DNA from: a virus
Direction: 5' to 3' (one strand)
IMG/VR virus record: IMGVR_UViG_3300025168_000235
Span: 1-37,492 of that record
Length of the DNA: 37,492 nucleotides
The position numbers and the translations under genes were made by a program. Under the pieces are notes generated by a model. It had not been told where the DNA came from. It ran no database searches and saw only the letters and a program-made list of their open reading frames with translations. Positions within the stretch are counted from its first letter, which is position 1. Each line of letters opens with the position of its first letter. Shown here one piece after another: positions 6,707 to 14,571 of the stretch.

Positions 6707-7654
6707 TTACGAAACGGTTAAATCGGCACAAATGCCGGAAGCAGCTTCGTTTTTGGCAATCAGTGCATATTCCACCAAAAGTGCCTTTTTAGTTGCATCA
6801 GAAGTTTTTGCTACGTCTTCCTGCTTAAAATCTCTGTAATATGCTACAGACCAAAATTCAGGGTCCAGAACAAATGCAGAAGTTTCACGCTGGAAACGAT
6901 TTGGGATAACTTTTAAATCTCCAAAGTCAGAAGCATATAAATCTGCTGCTGCTTGGATTTTTGTTGCCCCAATCATCTGACGTGCGGAAGTCCTACCTCC
7001 GAATCCGCTAACGACACCCTTATTGAATGGACCTACCATCAGAACTGACGGATCACCACCACTTGAGTATGTAGCTTGAATTACTGCTTTCAGAATAGTT
7101 TCTGTGAAAGCTCTCTTCGTGCCAGCATCCACCGGGGCTGCTCCTGCTCCTCCTCCTGAACCAACTGGGGAACCAGAACCACGACTTACGTTAGAAGAAG
7201 TCCAAGTTTCCAACCCACCTGTTTTACGTGCTGCTGATGCTGTGCCAGCAGTCCCAGCTACGTTTTGGGTGAGTACAGTTTCCATATCCCTCTTAAGGCT
7301 TTTGGAATTTTTTGCAAGTTGCAGGGCCATTTCTGAATCTCTTCCAGCATTATTAGCTGCTTGCTGAGAACCAGAAATCATCACTGTTTTGGATGATATT
7401 TGGGTATGGTTTGAGAGCCTCGTTGTTGGAGACACTGTTGAAAAAGTGTACTCATTTCCTTCGATCTGTGCATTATGTGCTGCTGCAGAAAGTGAGTCAA
7501 TTTGCCACTCTACTAAAGTGTTAGTTGCCTTCGACCTGCCGATCATTGACATAAAAGGCACATCTGAAGGGGAAATATTATAAATTGTGTTACTCAAATC
7601 TTCACGACGACCAGCTGCCGTATAGGTTTGATATGTTCCTGTTAGGGCTGCCAT
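6707..7654 (-). CDS. Major capsid protein, SU10 type (315 aa)
   Basis: The N-terminal segment (TYQTYTAAGRREDLSNTIYN, ISPSDVPFMSMIG) and the NHTQISSKTVMISGSQQAAN block are diagnostic of the SU10-type major capsid family, an HK97-fold group. A Gly/Ser-rich insert (RGSGSPVGSGGGAGAAP, near residues 158-175) separates the two halves. The C-terminal half has VLMVGPFNKGVVSGFGGRT and FWSVAYYRDFKQED, typical of the A-domain end. An ideal AAGGAG site lies ahead of its ATG. It follows the scaffold gene by 15 bp, the standard order. Confidence 0.92.
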   Translation of the reverse strand: MAALTGTYQTYTAAGRREDLSNTIYNISPSDVPFMSMIGRSKATNTLVEWQIDSLSAAAHNAQIEGNEYTFSTVSPTTRLSNHTQISSKTVMISGSQQAANNAGRDSEMALQLAKNSKSLKRDMETVLTQNVAGTAGTASAARKTGGLETWTSSNVSRGSGSPVGSGGGAGAAPVDAGTKRAFTETILKAVIQATYSSGGDPSVLMVGPFNKGVVSGFGGRTSARQMIGATKIQAAADLYASDFGDLKVIPNRFQRETSAFVLDPEFWSVAYYRDFKQEDVAKTSDATKKALLVEYALIAKNEAASGICADLTVS

Positions 7655-7669
7655 AATTACTCCTTATTG

Positions 7670-8629
7670 TTATTTTGAACGAATCATATTATAGAATACT
7701 CCGGCTGCATCCTCGACACTGCCAGATTTTTTTAGTCTCTGTGCTGCCTTTCCAGCTTTCATTTTACTGGGTTCCCCAGACTGTGACCCTGCTCTTAAAT
7801 TTTGACGTTGTACGGGTTTAAGGCTTTTACGTTTTTCTTTCAGTTGGTCATAAAGCATTGCTTTTCTCATTGTAGCAACTGCTCTGGCATCATAGGCATT
7901 ATCCAACTCATCTTTTGTGAATTTGCCTGTTGTGCTTGCCCACTCAAGGACCAACTTCTTTTCTGCATCAGCCACTTTTGTATCATCCCACTCAGGAACG
8001 AGGGATTTAAGCTCGTTATGTTGTGAAGATACAAATTGCTCTTTTTCAAGTTGTCTTTCTGCAGCCTCCTGTACCCTCAACTGTTCTAGTTGAATAGACC
8101 GTTGGTGTTCCTGCATCTGACTTTCTCTTAGAGCATCCCGTTCCATCATCCATTGCATCGGATCGGTGTCTTTAAGATTTTCCCAATAAGCATTATCATG
8201 CTGTTCAGGTTGAGTTTGTGCTTTGGCTGCCTCAAGGATGGAGATTGCTTGTTCCCTCATTTGTCTTGATTCTGCCTGTTCCTGCTCAAAAGCCTTTCGA
8301 TCTGCTGCTAGGCTTTGGCTTTTCTGAGTATAATTCTCACCTTTGGAAAAATTATCTTTCAGTTCCTGTAAGGTGGCAGATTTAGTTTCACCATCGGATT
8401 TTACATCAAAAAGCTGCTCCTCTGGTTCTTCCTCATCTTCCTCATACTCTTCTTCTTGCACATCCTCTAAGTCTGGTTCTTCTTCAGACTCTGACATCAA
8501 CTGGTTATCTTCGTCCTCTGGCAATTCCTCACCATTTTCTAAAGCCAGTTCGTTGCCCCATACTTTTGCTGCCTCGTCAAGTTCAGACCCTGTTTGAAGG
8601 TTATTGCCATCAACGATTTCTTCAGCCAT
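7670..8629 (-). CDS. Capsid scaffolding protein (319 aa)
   Basis: The first 90 residues after the start are extremely acidic (stretches such as EEEPDLEDVQEEEYEEDEEE). A long charged coiled-coil follows, rich in Gln, Glu and Lys (about residues 95-230), and then a basic C-terminus (KEKRKSLKPVQRQNL, KSGSVEDAAGVFYNMIRSK). This acidic-coil-basic layout and the position between portal and major capsid gene are typical of scaffolds, which bind capsid subunits through the basic tail and leave the head before packaging. The ATG at 8629, with AAAGGAAAT ahead of it, is preferred over an upstream TTG at 8650. Confidence 0.8.
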   Translation of the reverse strand: MAEEIVDGNNLQTGSELDEAAKVWGNELALENGEELPEDEDNQLMSESEEEPDLEDVQEEEYEEDEEEPEEQLFDVKSDGETKSATLQELKDNFSKGENYTQKSQSLAADRKAFEQEQAESRQMREQAISILEAAKAQTQPEQHDNAYWENLKDTDPMQWMMERDALRESQMQEHQRSIQLEQLRVQEAAERQLEKEQFVSSQHNELKSLVPEWDDTKVADAEKKLVLEWASTTGKFTKDELDNAYDARAVATMRKAMLYDQLKEKRKSLKPVQRQNLRAGSQSGEPSKMKAGKAAQRLKKSGSVEDAAGVFYNMIRSK

Positions 8630-8687
8630 ATTTCCTTTCTTGTGAGCCAAAGGGTTTATTCAGTAGACTGATTACCCACTCACGTTG

Positions 8688-8933
8688 TTATTCTTTTTGG
8701 GCTAATTTGCCCCCCATAATCAAGGACTCCAACTCAAGTTTAAATTCTCCCAAAGCACGGAGAGCTAAAAACATAGTCTCCCTTTTCTGGGTGTCGTCTA
8801 AACCTGAAGAGACCCAAGCGTTGTTATACCGAGATTCCAATTTTTCAAATATTTCCTGAGTTATTGGATCGTTTAGCAGACGTTCTGCATCTGCACCCTT
8901 TTTTACCCGTTTGTCTTTTGGTGTACGTGTCAT
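8688..8933 (-). CDS. Small conserved phage protein between portal and scaffold (81 aa)
   Basis: It starts at the ATG immediately after the portal stop codon (TAGATG). The protein is helical and charged: GADAERLLNDPITQEIFEKL, then NNAWVSSGLDDTQKRETMFL and ALRALGEFKLELESLIMGG. Small proteins with this D-P...W...D..RR...A...L pattern sit next to portal genes in many phages and have no assigned role. A head assembly function is inferred from position only. No motif suggests catalysis. Confidence 0.65.
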   Translation of the reverse strand: MTRTPKDKRVKKGADAERLLNDPITQEIFEKLESRYNNAWVSSGLDDTQKRETMFLALRALGEFKLELESLIMGGKLAQKE

Positions 8934-11219
8934 CTAATTTTGCATTGGTTCCATTGGTGGCCCCATCTGTTGTGGATTCATGTCACCCGGAGGCATCGGC
9001 ATAGGTGGTGCCATCTCTTGCTGTTGTTGTGCTAGCATCTGTTGTGCTTCAGCCTTTATCTGCTCCCGGTCACGTTCCATCATTCCTCTTATCTCTGTTT
9101 GATCGATGGTAGTCTGGTACTTATTCTCAAGTTCCTTAACCTTCATTTCCAAGTCAGATTCCATTTTGTCACGTGCCAGATCATCGTCACGTATCATCTT
9201 TTCCCGATCCAGTGTCAGTTTTGCCTGATCTACTTCCATATCTGCACGTACTTTATCTGCCTGTGCTTTGGCAAAAATTTCATCTGGTGTAGGTTCAGGT
9301 GGTTCTGGTTCTGGAGGTTGATATGTTGAAGGATCGGTCCAGAAACTCTGTGTGTCCTTATAGCCTGATAATTCTGTCATTTTAGTCAGGGTATTGTGAT
9401 ACTGCTGATTTGTTACCAAAGGATTTTCTACACCCTGCTCATTGAGGATTGTTGCCTGCTTCAACGAAATAGCCTCAAGCATCTGCATCCTCTCTTCTGT
9501 AGTACCAAGACCCAATGCCACATTTACTGAAACATCCATGTTTGAATCCCATACTTTTGGATTAATGGGCACCCATTGGTTCCTCAAACGAACCATCCTT
9601 GTTTTTTCCTGATGCTTATGCAGCAGCTTCAATATCTTCTTAAAGAGTGGCTTCATGCCAGTTTCAGCAAATACCCTGCATAAAAGCTCGATCTGGGCCT
9701 GAGATGCAGAAACGGTTGCCGATACTGCTGCTTTTGTTGATGATTGAAGAGCATCTGGATTTAAACCCATGCTGGCTTTGCTCATGCCAGTTCGGTCTTC
9801 TTTTATCTGGTCAAGGTAATCCATCATCGGAAATGCCTCTTTACCAGAAAAGTTCTTCATCAACTCACCGATCATTCCCGGTGCCCTTGTTCGTACTACC
9901 TTACCGACCTTGTTACTTAAAACATCATCACGGTTGACCTGTCCTTCAACTAGCCATGTGTCTGGATGGATGGATTTGGCTAACGAGTCCAGCATATTAC
10001 GAAGCACTGAACTCTTTATAAGCTGAATATCCATTGTCAAGTCTGCAACACTATGCCCCCTCCACATGTGAGGTTCTGGGTATCCGTTAAACAAGACAAA
10101 TGGTATTGAATTTACTGGAGAATGGTGCAGTAGTTCGTGATGTGTTCCTGCTGTGCAAAAACGTCTCAATTCTGCTATTCCGTCTCCGTCATAGTCCACA
10201 CGGCAAAAGGATTCTATGTATAAAACCTTCCTGTTGGCATCTCCTCCTGTTGAACTGTCTGCAAAGTTCCCTAGGGGGTGCCTTGAATTATATTCTGTGT
10301 TTGTTCCAAATTCGTCTTCTCCTCCTGCCAGTTTTAACATTTCGTCAAAATCGTAGCCCATTTGGACCAATTCTGACACTGAGAGGTATCGTCTATGTGC
10401 TACAATTTCACAGTCATCTACAGACTTTGCCCGTCTGTCAATCAAAAACTCTTCTGGAGGAATTGCTTCAATAAATATTTGTCCTTCTGTAGTCACCCTA
10501 CGAATCACCACATCATGCAGCATTGGTGTTTCCACCTCTTGAGGCATAGGTGGTGACCCGTTGGGAGAGACCTGTTGTGCTTGTTGTTGCTGTTGTGCTA
10601 GCACCTCTGGGGGAGGAGGCACAAAGTCTGGATCAGGATAACTCTCAACCTGTGACCCTTCTATATCGGGGTCTGATAAGAGTGCCTGCAAGCTGGCATC
10701 ATCAAGCTGTGTAAACTCCTCATGCTCTACTTCTTCCTTCTTCTCCCAGTCAATCTTTATAACTCCTATTCGTTTAACAAGAGCATCTTTAAAAGCACTG
10801 TAAAACACCGAAAATGCCGGGTTATCCTGCCCTAAAACGACCTGATTAACGTAATCCGTACTCTGTTCAGCATTTAAAACATCTTGAGCATCACGGGGAA
10901 CAAACTCGACAACTTTCTCTGAGCCAAAGAACGTCCTCATAATCTGGGGCAACATCAGTGAAACTGTGTCTCTGACATCAAAAGATACTACTTGGGAACG
11001 TCCGTCCTCCTCATTGCCAAAAGGCTTCCCCTGATAGTAGTCACTTGCCTTAACCCGGTCTGGTGCCTCAGACAAATCAATGTAATCTACTGCTTCTTCG
11101 ATCAAAGAGGATATTATACCTTCAAGCTCCTGCTCCTCCATTGCCTCTTTTCCAGACAACTTGATTTGCTCGTCCTCTAAATCATAGGACTGGGATAAAA
11201 GTTCTGCTTCAGTCTGCAT
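8934..11219 (-). CDS. Portal protein (761 aa)
   Basis: The N-terminal region resembles P22/SU10-type portals: VDYIDLSEAPDRVKASDYYQ, then PFGNEEDGRSQVVSFDVRDT and LMLPQIMRTFFGSEKVVEF, followed by YVNQVVLGQDNPAF. A Gln-rich, Pro-rich loop at about residues 205-235 (VLAQQQQQAQQV) interrupts the wing. The central part has FVLFNGYPEPHMWRGHSVAD and MGLNPDALQSSTKAAVSA, typical of the stem and clip. The last 150 residues are a charged coiled coil ending in a Met/Pro/Gln tail (the barrel). It forms the dodecameric DNA entry ring on which terminase docks. TerL lies about 100 bp upstream. Confidence 0.92.
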   Translation of the reverse strand: MQTEAELLSQSYDLEDEQIKLSGKEAMEEQELEGIISSLIEEAVDYIDLSEAPDRVKASDYYQGKPFGNEEDGRSQVVSFDVRDTVSLMLPQIMRTFFGSEKVVEFVPRDAQDVLNAEQSTDYVNQVVLGQDNPAFSVFYSAFKDALVKRIGVIKIDWEKKEEVEHEEFTQLDDASLQALLSDPDIEGSQVESYPDPDFVPPPPEVLAQQQQQAQQVSPNGSPPMPQEVETPMLHDVVIRRVTTEGQIFIEAIPPEEFLIDRRAKSVDDCEIVAHRRYLSVSELVQMGYDFDEMLKLAGGEDEFGTNTEYNSRHPLGNFADSSTGGDANRKVLYIESFCRVDYDGDGIAELRRFCTAGTHHELLHHSPVNSIPFVLFNGYPEPHMWRGHSVADLTMDIQLIKSSVLRNMLDSLAKSIHPDTWLVEGQVNRDDVLSNKVGKVVRTRAPGMIGELMKNFSGKEAFPMMDYLDQIKEDRTGMSKASMGLNPDALQSSTKAAVSATVSASQAQIELLCRVFAETGMKPLFKKILKLLHKHQEKTRMVRLRNQWVPINPKVWDSNMDVSVNVALGLGTTEERMQMLEAISLKQATILNEQGVENPLVTNQQYHNTLTKMTELSGYKDTQSFWTDPSTYQPPEPEPPEPTPDEIFAKAQADKVRADMEVDQAKLTLDREKMIRDDDLARDKMESDLEMKVKELENKYQTTIDQTEIRGMMERDREQIKAEAQQMLAQQQQEMAPPMPMPPGDMNPQQMGPPMEPMQN

Positions 11220-11321
11220 GGTCCATTAATTAACTTAACATAATATGGAATTTTTACTAAGATTAAACACAAAATCCAGTAAAGTCAAGCAAATAAGTAA
11301 TCAGCATCAAATTAGTGCTAT

Positions 11322-12725
11322 TTAAACAATACCCGGCATTTCCCTCACAAGAGGTTTCTTCCAGCTAATTCTCTCCTGTGACGTGCTAGCATAGCTTGCA
11401 AAAGTCAGTACGAAAGCATCTGCCCGGTCTGGGGATGCTCCCCGATCTAAGTTCCTCCGTGTCTTCTCCTTTGACTCCACTTTTAGCTTATCTGAGTTAT
11501 AATCCTGCTGAACTGCAACTAATTCTTCAATTAACTTCTCATCATTCGGTATTAAACAATCCCTCCTCTCAAACCAGTCCCTGCACCTCCACCATAATTC
11601 ACTTCTAAGGTTAAAATACTCACTTCCGACACTTGGAGACTCAGAAACATTGATTCCACGGACATCAACACCTTTTTCGATCAAACGGTCCACCACCCCG
11701 GCTCCGAGGCCGATGCTATCAATTAAAACCTCCCCTATTTCGTACCCTGAAGACGTTAAATTCTTCATTTCAGACTCAACCCAACCAACAACTTGCATTG
11801 TATCCAGCTTTTTCCGTATCAAAACCTCCCTGCCAAGGACATGGTTACCCTGACGTATGCAAATTGCAGAAGCATCCTTTCCTCTACGGGCCACGTCAAC
11901 CCCCAGCACGACTGCACCCCCTGTTACCTTAACTTGCCTGTCTATTGCCGACTCAATCATCTCTCTGGGGATGATAGTGTCATCATCTGAGACAGGGAAC
12001 TCACCTAAAACACGAACCCTGAAAGCATTGCTTGACTCAGAATATCTGAGTTTCATATCGGCAACATAATCGTCTGAAACCCTTGGAGAATCAAGGCACG
12101 AAACCCTTAGTGTCCTCCAATATGCCCCCAATTTAGTGTGTGTATTGTAAAACATACCTGTACTACGTACAGGGTTACCCAATAAAATGGTGCAGGCCGA
12201 CTCTCCACTCATTGACCCCGATGCAGCCTCAAAAACACCCTCTGGAACACCTGATGCCTCATCTGCAATTAGCAAAACATGGTCACTATGCACCCCAGCC
12301 AGTGCTTCTGGAGTTTCGGCCCTGCTCACGGAAAACGAAATGAAACTTTCTGCTGGGGCTGCTTTTAAACGGATCGTCTCTACCAAAACCTCAATCTGAT
12401 CCTTCAAAACATCCGGCAACTCATTTACCCATCTTTTGCACTCTGCTGCTAAAGCATTCTGTAATTGATTTACCGTTGGGGCCGTTACAACTGCCTTTTG
12501 AGGATACCTAGTCAGCAAATGCCATATCATAATCCATGATGCACATGAACTTTTGCCCACCCCGTGTCCCGACCGAACACTTATCCTACGTTCACCCTCT
12601 CCAACCCATTTTAACACCTGCTCCTGCCACGGGTCTGGTTCCAACTTCAATACCTCTCGGACAAATAAAACCGGGTTGTTGCCGTACCTGTCAAAAAAAC
12701 CCTTGATTATCTCTTCAAATTCCAT
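11322..12725 (-). CDS. terL: Terminase large subunit (467 aa)
   Basis: The ATPase part has the Q-motif-like LEPDPWQEQVLKW, Walker A SGHGVGKS at residues 52-59 and a Walker B/catalytic block LLIADEASG. The RNase H-like nuclease follows, with VLGVDVARRGKDAS near 270 carrying the first acidic residue, EVLIDSIGLGAGVVDRL and a C-terminal DRGASPDRADAFVLTF carrying the last. The length is normal. This protein cuts concatemeric DNA and pumps it through the portal. A 46-codon ORF lies between it and TerS, and 100 bp separate it from the portal gene. Confidence 0.95.
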   Translation of the reverse strand: MEFEEIIKGFFDRYGNNPVLFVREVLKLEPDPWQEQVLKWVGEGERRISVRSGHGVGKSSCASWIMIWHLLTRYPQKAVVTAPTVNQLQNALAAECKRWVNELPDVLKDQIEVLVETIRLKAAPAESFISFSVSRAETPEALAGVHSDHVLLIADEASGVPEGVFEAASGSMSGESACTILLGNPVRSTGMFYNTHTKLGAYWRTLRVSCLDSPRVSDDYVADMKLRYSESSNAFRVRVLGEFPVSDDDTIIPREMIESAIDRQVKVTGGAVVLGVDVARRGKDASAICIRQGNHVLGREVLIRKKLDTMQVVGWVESEMKNLTSSGYEIGEVLIDSIGLGAGVVDRLIEKGVDVRGINVSESPSVGSEYFNLRSELWWRCRDWFERRDCLIPNDEKLIEELVAVQQDYNSDKLKVESKEKTRRNLDRGASPDRADAFVLTFASYASTSQERISWKKPLVREMPGIV

Positions 12726-12777
12726 ACTTATTTTCTTGCAATATGCCTATAGTGGTCACTGACAAAACTGACAGAAC

Positions 12778-12918
12778 TCATTCCCTAGCCTGTTTATGTA
12801 ATGCTTTCAATCTCTCCCGATGCTCCTTCCTCCTATTTTCCTTCTCCTCCCTTCCAAACATTACTACCAGTCTTACTATCCTCCTGATATTCTCCATATC
12901 GTTGATTTCTTCACCCAT
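12778..12918 (-). CDS. Small charged ORF between terminase subunits (46 aa)
   Basis: An ATG at 12918 overlaps the TerS stop codon (ATGGGTGA) and is preceded by AAAGGAGG at ideal distance, one of the strongest ribosome-binding sites in the window. The 46-residue product is very basic and charged, with clusters such as FGREEKENRRKEHRER and one hydrophobic stretch RIVRLVVMFG, and looks largely helical. No family is recognised. Its position between terS and terL suggests a packaging accessory protein or a translation-coupling peptide. The 52-bp gap to terL shows no other feature. Confidence 0.5.
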   Translation of the reverse strand: MGEEINDMENIRRIVRLVVMFGREEKENRRKEHRERLKALHKQARE

Positions 12919-13495
12919 TATCTTCCTCCTTTGCTATCATTTTAACCTCACTCTTTACCTCAATGGTCTTCATCCTCTGATCCTGATTCGACATTAATAT
13001 CTTCAACTGCTCAACATATACCTTCGTCATGTCAGTTGTTTTTAAATTGACCTCCTGCCTCTCTCCAAACATCCTTGGGTAATACTTCGTTGCTAACCAC
13101 TTCCGGGCATCTATAGAAACACGGGCGACATCACTCTCTACATCCCCACTCTCTAAACGGTCTATCATCCCCTCAATGCTCTGGGCATGATAAACAGCAC
13201 GTCCCTGATGGGCCTCAATAAACCTCTCATGCAACTCACCGTTACGTAACCTCCTCCTCAACGATTGGTTCGTCATGTTATGCTCTACTGCAAATCCGTG
13301 AAGAGTCTCTCCCATCTCAATCCTACTGAAAAAATCATCCCAGAACTTTACGTCATCCTCACCGGGTACTATCTCCGTACCCTTGAAATTCGACTCCTCT
13401 TCCTTTTCCCTTATTTGTTGCTTGCCTGATAATTTTACCTTTGCATACTCCCCTTTGTTACGTACCTTCCTCTCCTTACGACTCTCTGCTGACAT
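12911..13495 (-). CDS. terS: Terminase small subunit (194 aa)
   Basis: The first 40 residues are highly basic. A central helix-turn-helix-like region (FSRIEMGETLHGFAVEHNMT, then QSLRRRLRNGELHERFIEAH) would bind the packaging site. The segment ARVSIDARKWLATKYYPRMFGE matches the oligomerisation region of Sf6-like small terminases. The C-terminus is charged. It is the first gene after the late promoter, with AAAGGAG ahead of the ATG at 13495. Small-subunit genes usually lie just upstream of terL, as here. Confidence 0.8.
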   Translation of the reverse strand: MSAESRKERKVRNKGEYAKVKLSGKQQIREKEEESNFKGTEIVPGEDDVKFWDDFFSRIEMGETLHGFAVEHNMTNQSLRRRLRNGELHERFIEAHQGRAVYHAQSIEGMIDRLESGDVESDVARVSIDARKWLATKYYPRMFGERQEVNLKTTDMTKVYVEQLKILMSNQDQRMKTIEVKSEVKMIAKEEDNG

Positions 13496-13515
13496 ACATT
13501 TCTCCTTTGGGTTTG

Positions 13516-13544
13516 TTTATATTAGTTTTAATGTAAATTTTCAA
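13516..13544 (-). promoter_or_regulatory. Late sigma70-like promoter
   Basis: On the minus strand a -35 TTGAAA (13544-13539) and a -10 TATAAA (13521-13516) are separated by exactly 17 bp. Transcription would start about 13509, a few bases before the AAAGGAG of terS. No second promoter of this quality was seen in the late genes, so this may drive the whole structural and lysis unit. Confidence 0.65.
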
Positions 13545-13930
13545 GAAATGAAAGAAAAAAAATTGGGGTATGTTCGTTGTGGGCAGATAGGGAGGTACTG
13601 TATCAGCCCCCACTTCCCAGAAGCACGGGGGGTCAAAGTCAGCAATTGCAAGGCATTCCGGGGGTCTAGCCCATGCTAGCACTATCGAAACGGGACCAAA
13701 ACCATGCTAGAACGTTGGTACTGCTGCCTTTACGGGGGTTTGTCGGGCACAATGTGTCATGCTGGCTTGTACTGGCATTATCCCGCACACGTGAGGCCGT
13801 CCGGCTGGCATGCTCCGGCTGTCTTTTTTTTACACTTCCAACCTTGCCAATAATATTTCAAGTATGTAGCAAAGTATGTGTCAGAAAATGAGGGTCATTT
13901 TAGGGCCGTCCGTTTAGTAATATAAACTAC

Positions 13931-13964
13931 GTAAGTATAACCCCTTTAGGGGTTAAATACTTAC
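13931..13964. repeat. Strong hairpin / inverted repeat with ACTTAC arms
   Basis: The left arm GTAAGTATAACCCC and right arm GGGGTT(AA)ATACTTAC pair over 14 bp with a two-base bulge and a four-base loop. The outer GTAAGT/ACTTAC element is repeated once more directly at 13977-13982. There is no U-tract on either side, so this is not a standard terminator. A protein-binding site or replication-related structure is possible. Confidence 0.6.
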
Positions 13965-14274
13965 TTAGTATATATTACTTACACGTTAGGCTTTCCGGGT
14001 CCGGGTTTGGGTTTTATTGTTTGTGTAGTTTTACAGGCCGATATGGGCAATCGTCTTTAAATCGAGCTTTAACACAATGTATGCACACTGTATACAATCA
14101 GATAGGGTATCTTATCTTTTTGCTGTGGTGGACGTGTTAGTAGCCCCAAGTATGGGTTTTACACGGTCCGGGGTCTGCTGTGAATATATTCCGGGGTTTG
14201 GCTTGTTTTATGTAATTTGCAAGGGTCTCCGGCTGAAAATGCCGATAAAACAGACGGCTGGTGGTAACTTTGCC

Positions 14275-14299
14275 CGGCTGAAAATTAGCCGTGTTTTTT
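14275..14299 (+). terminator. Rho-independent terminator upstream of the early promoter
   Basis: CGGCT, a seven-base loop GAAAATT and AGCCG are followed by TG and six Ts. A weaker look-alike (CGGC-TGAAAAT-GCCG) lies 45 bp upstream, and two more T8 tracts lie at 14354 and 14387. They could stop plus-strand transcription arising in the control region. No gene upstream on this strand was identified. Confidence 0.5.
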
Positions 14300-14472
14300 A
14301 TTACGTTTTAATACTGTAATTTCAGCACTTTAAGCCTGTTTTGCTTCAACCGTGTTTTTTTTGCAGTTTTACGGTTAAATAATCGTGTTTTTTTTGCTTG
14401 TATTAAGTAGCTGAAATTATAGTGTTTAAATAGCATTATACTATTAATGGAATACAAACTGCATTATTTTAC

Positions 14473-14501
14473 TTGACACGTTTTTTTAGGTGTCGTATCT
14501 T
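14473..14501 (+). promoter_or_regulatory. Early sigma70-like promoter with internal inverted repeat
   Basis: A perfect -35 TTGACA (14473-14478), a 17-bp spacer and a -10 TATCTT (14496-14501). The sequence GACAC...GTGTC forms an inverted repeat running from the -35 element through the spacer, a natural place for a repressor. Transcription would begin near 14508, just where the structured leader of the AAA+ gene begins. Confidence 0.65.
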
Positions 14502-14506
14502 AATTA

Positions 14507-14557
14507 GGCCGGGGGGAAACTCCGGCCCCGGTCCACAAGGCCGGCTAATCTAACACT
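14507..14557 (+). promoter_or_regulatory. Structured 5' leader of the AAA+ gene with mutually exclusive stems
   Basis: Three segments, GGCCGG (14507-14512), CCGGCC (14522-14527) and GGCCGG (14539-14544), allow the middle one to pair with either neighbour. The second half contains the repeated early element CCGG-T-CC-ACAA-GG-CCGG (14528-14544). The motif TAACACT (14551-14557) and an AGGAG site follow before the ATG at 14572. An attenuator or RNA switch is plausible but unproven. Confidence 0.5.
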
Positions 14558-14571
14558 AATAGGAGTATACT

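Larger units (their letters stand above)
13545..14472. other. Non-coding control region between divergent units
   Basis: About 0.9 kb without a convincing gene. The half near terS (13560-13830) is GC-rich and has four CATGCT words within 140 bp, including one TGCTAGCA. The middle (13918-13990) is AT-rich and contains the hairpin at 13931-13964 and ACTTAC repeats. TGTATGCA and TGTATACA lie 11 bp apart at about 14080. Further right are five copies of CGGCTG across the region, two of them forming small hairpins with downstream GCCG/AGCCG, and several CGTGT-plus-T tracts (14291, 14351, 14383). It probably holds operators and late-promoter control. Confidence 0.6.

Noticed and set aside
13476-13682. 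A 68-codon minus-strand ORF overlapping terS
   Set aside because: It spans the late promoter and ribosome-binding site of terS and has no site of its own.
13981-14010. Another copy of the repeated early stem (CCGGGTCCGGG...)
   Set aside because: It shares CCGGGTCC but has no complementary right arm and no downstream gene, so it is at best a remnant.
14077-14319. An 80-codon plus-strand ORF in the control region
   Set aside because: It has no ribosome-binding site, its composition is atypical, and its 3' end runs through a terminator hairpin; TTTAACACA just before it is only a partial leader motif.
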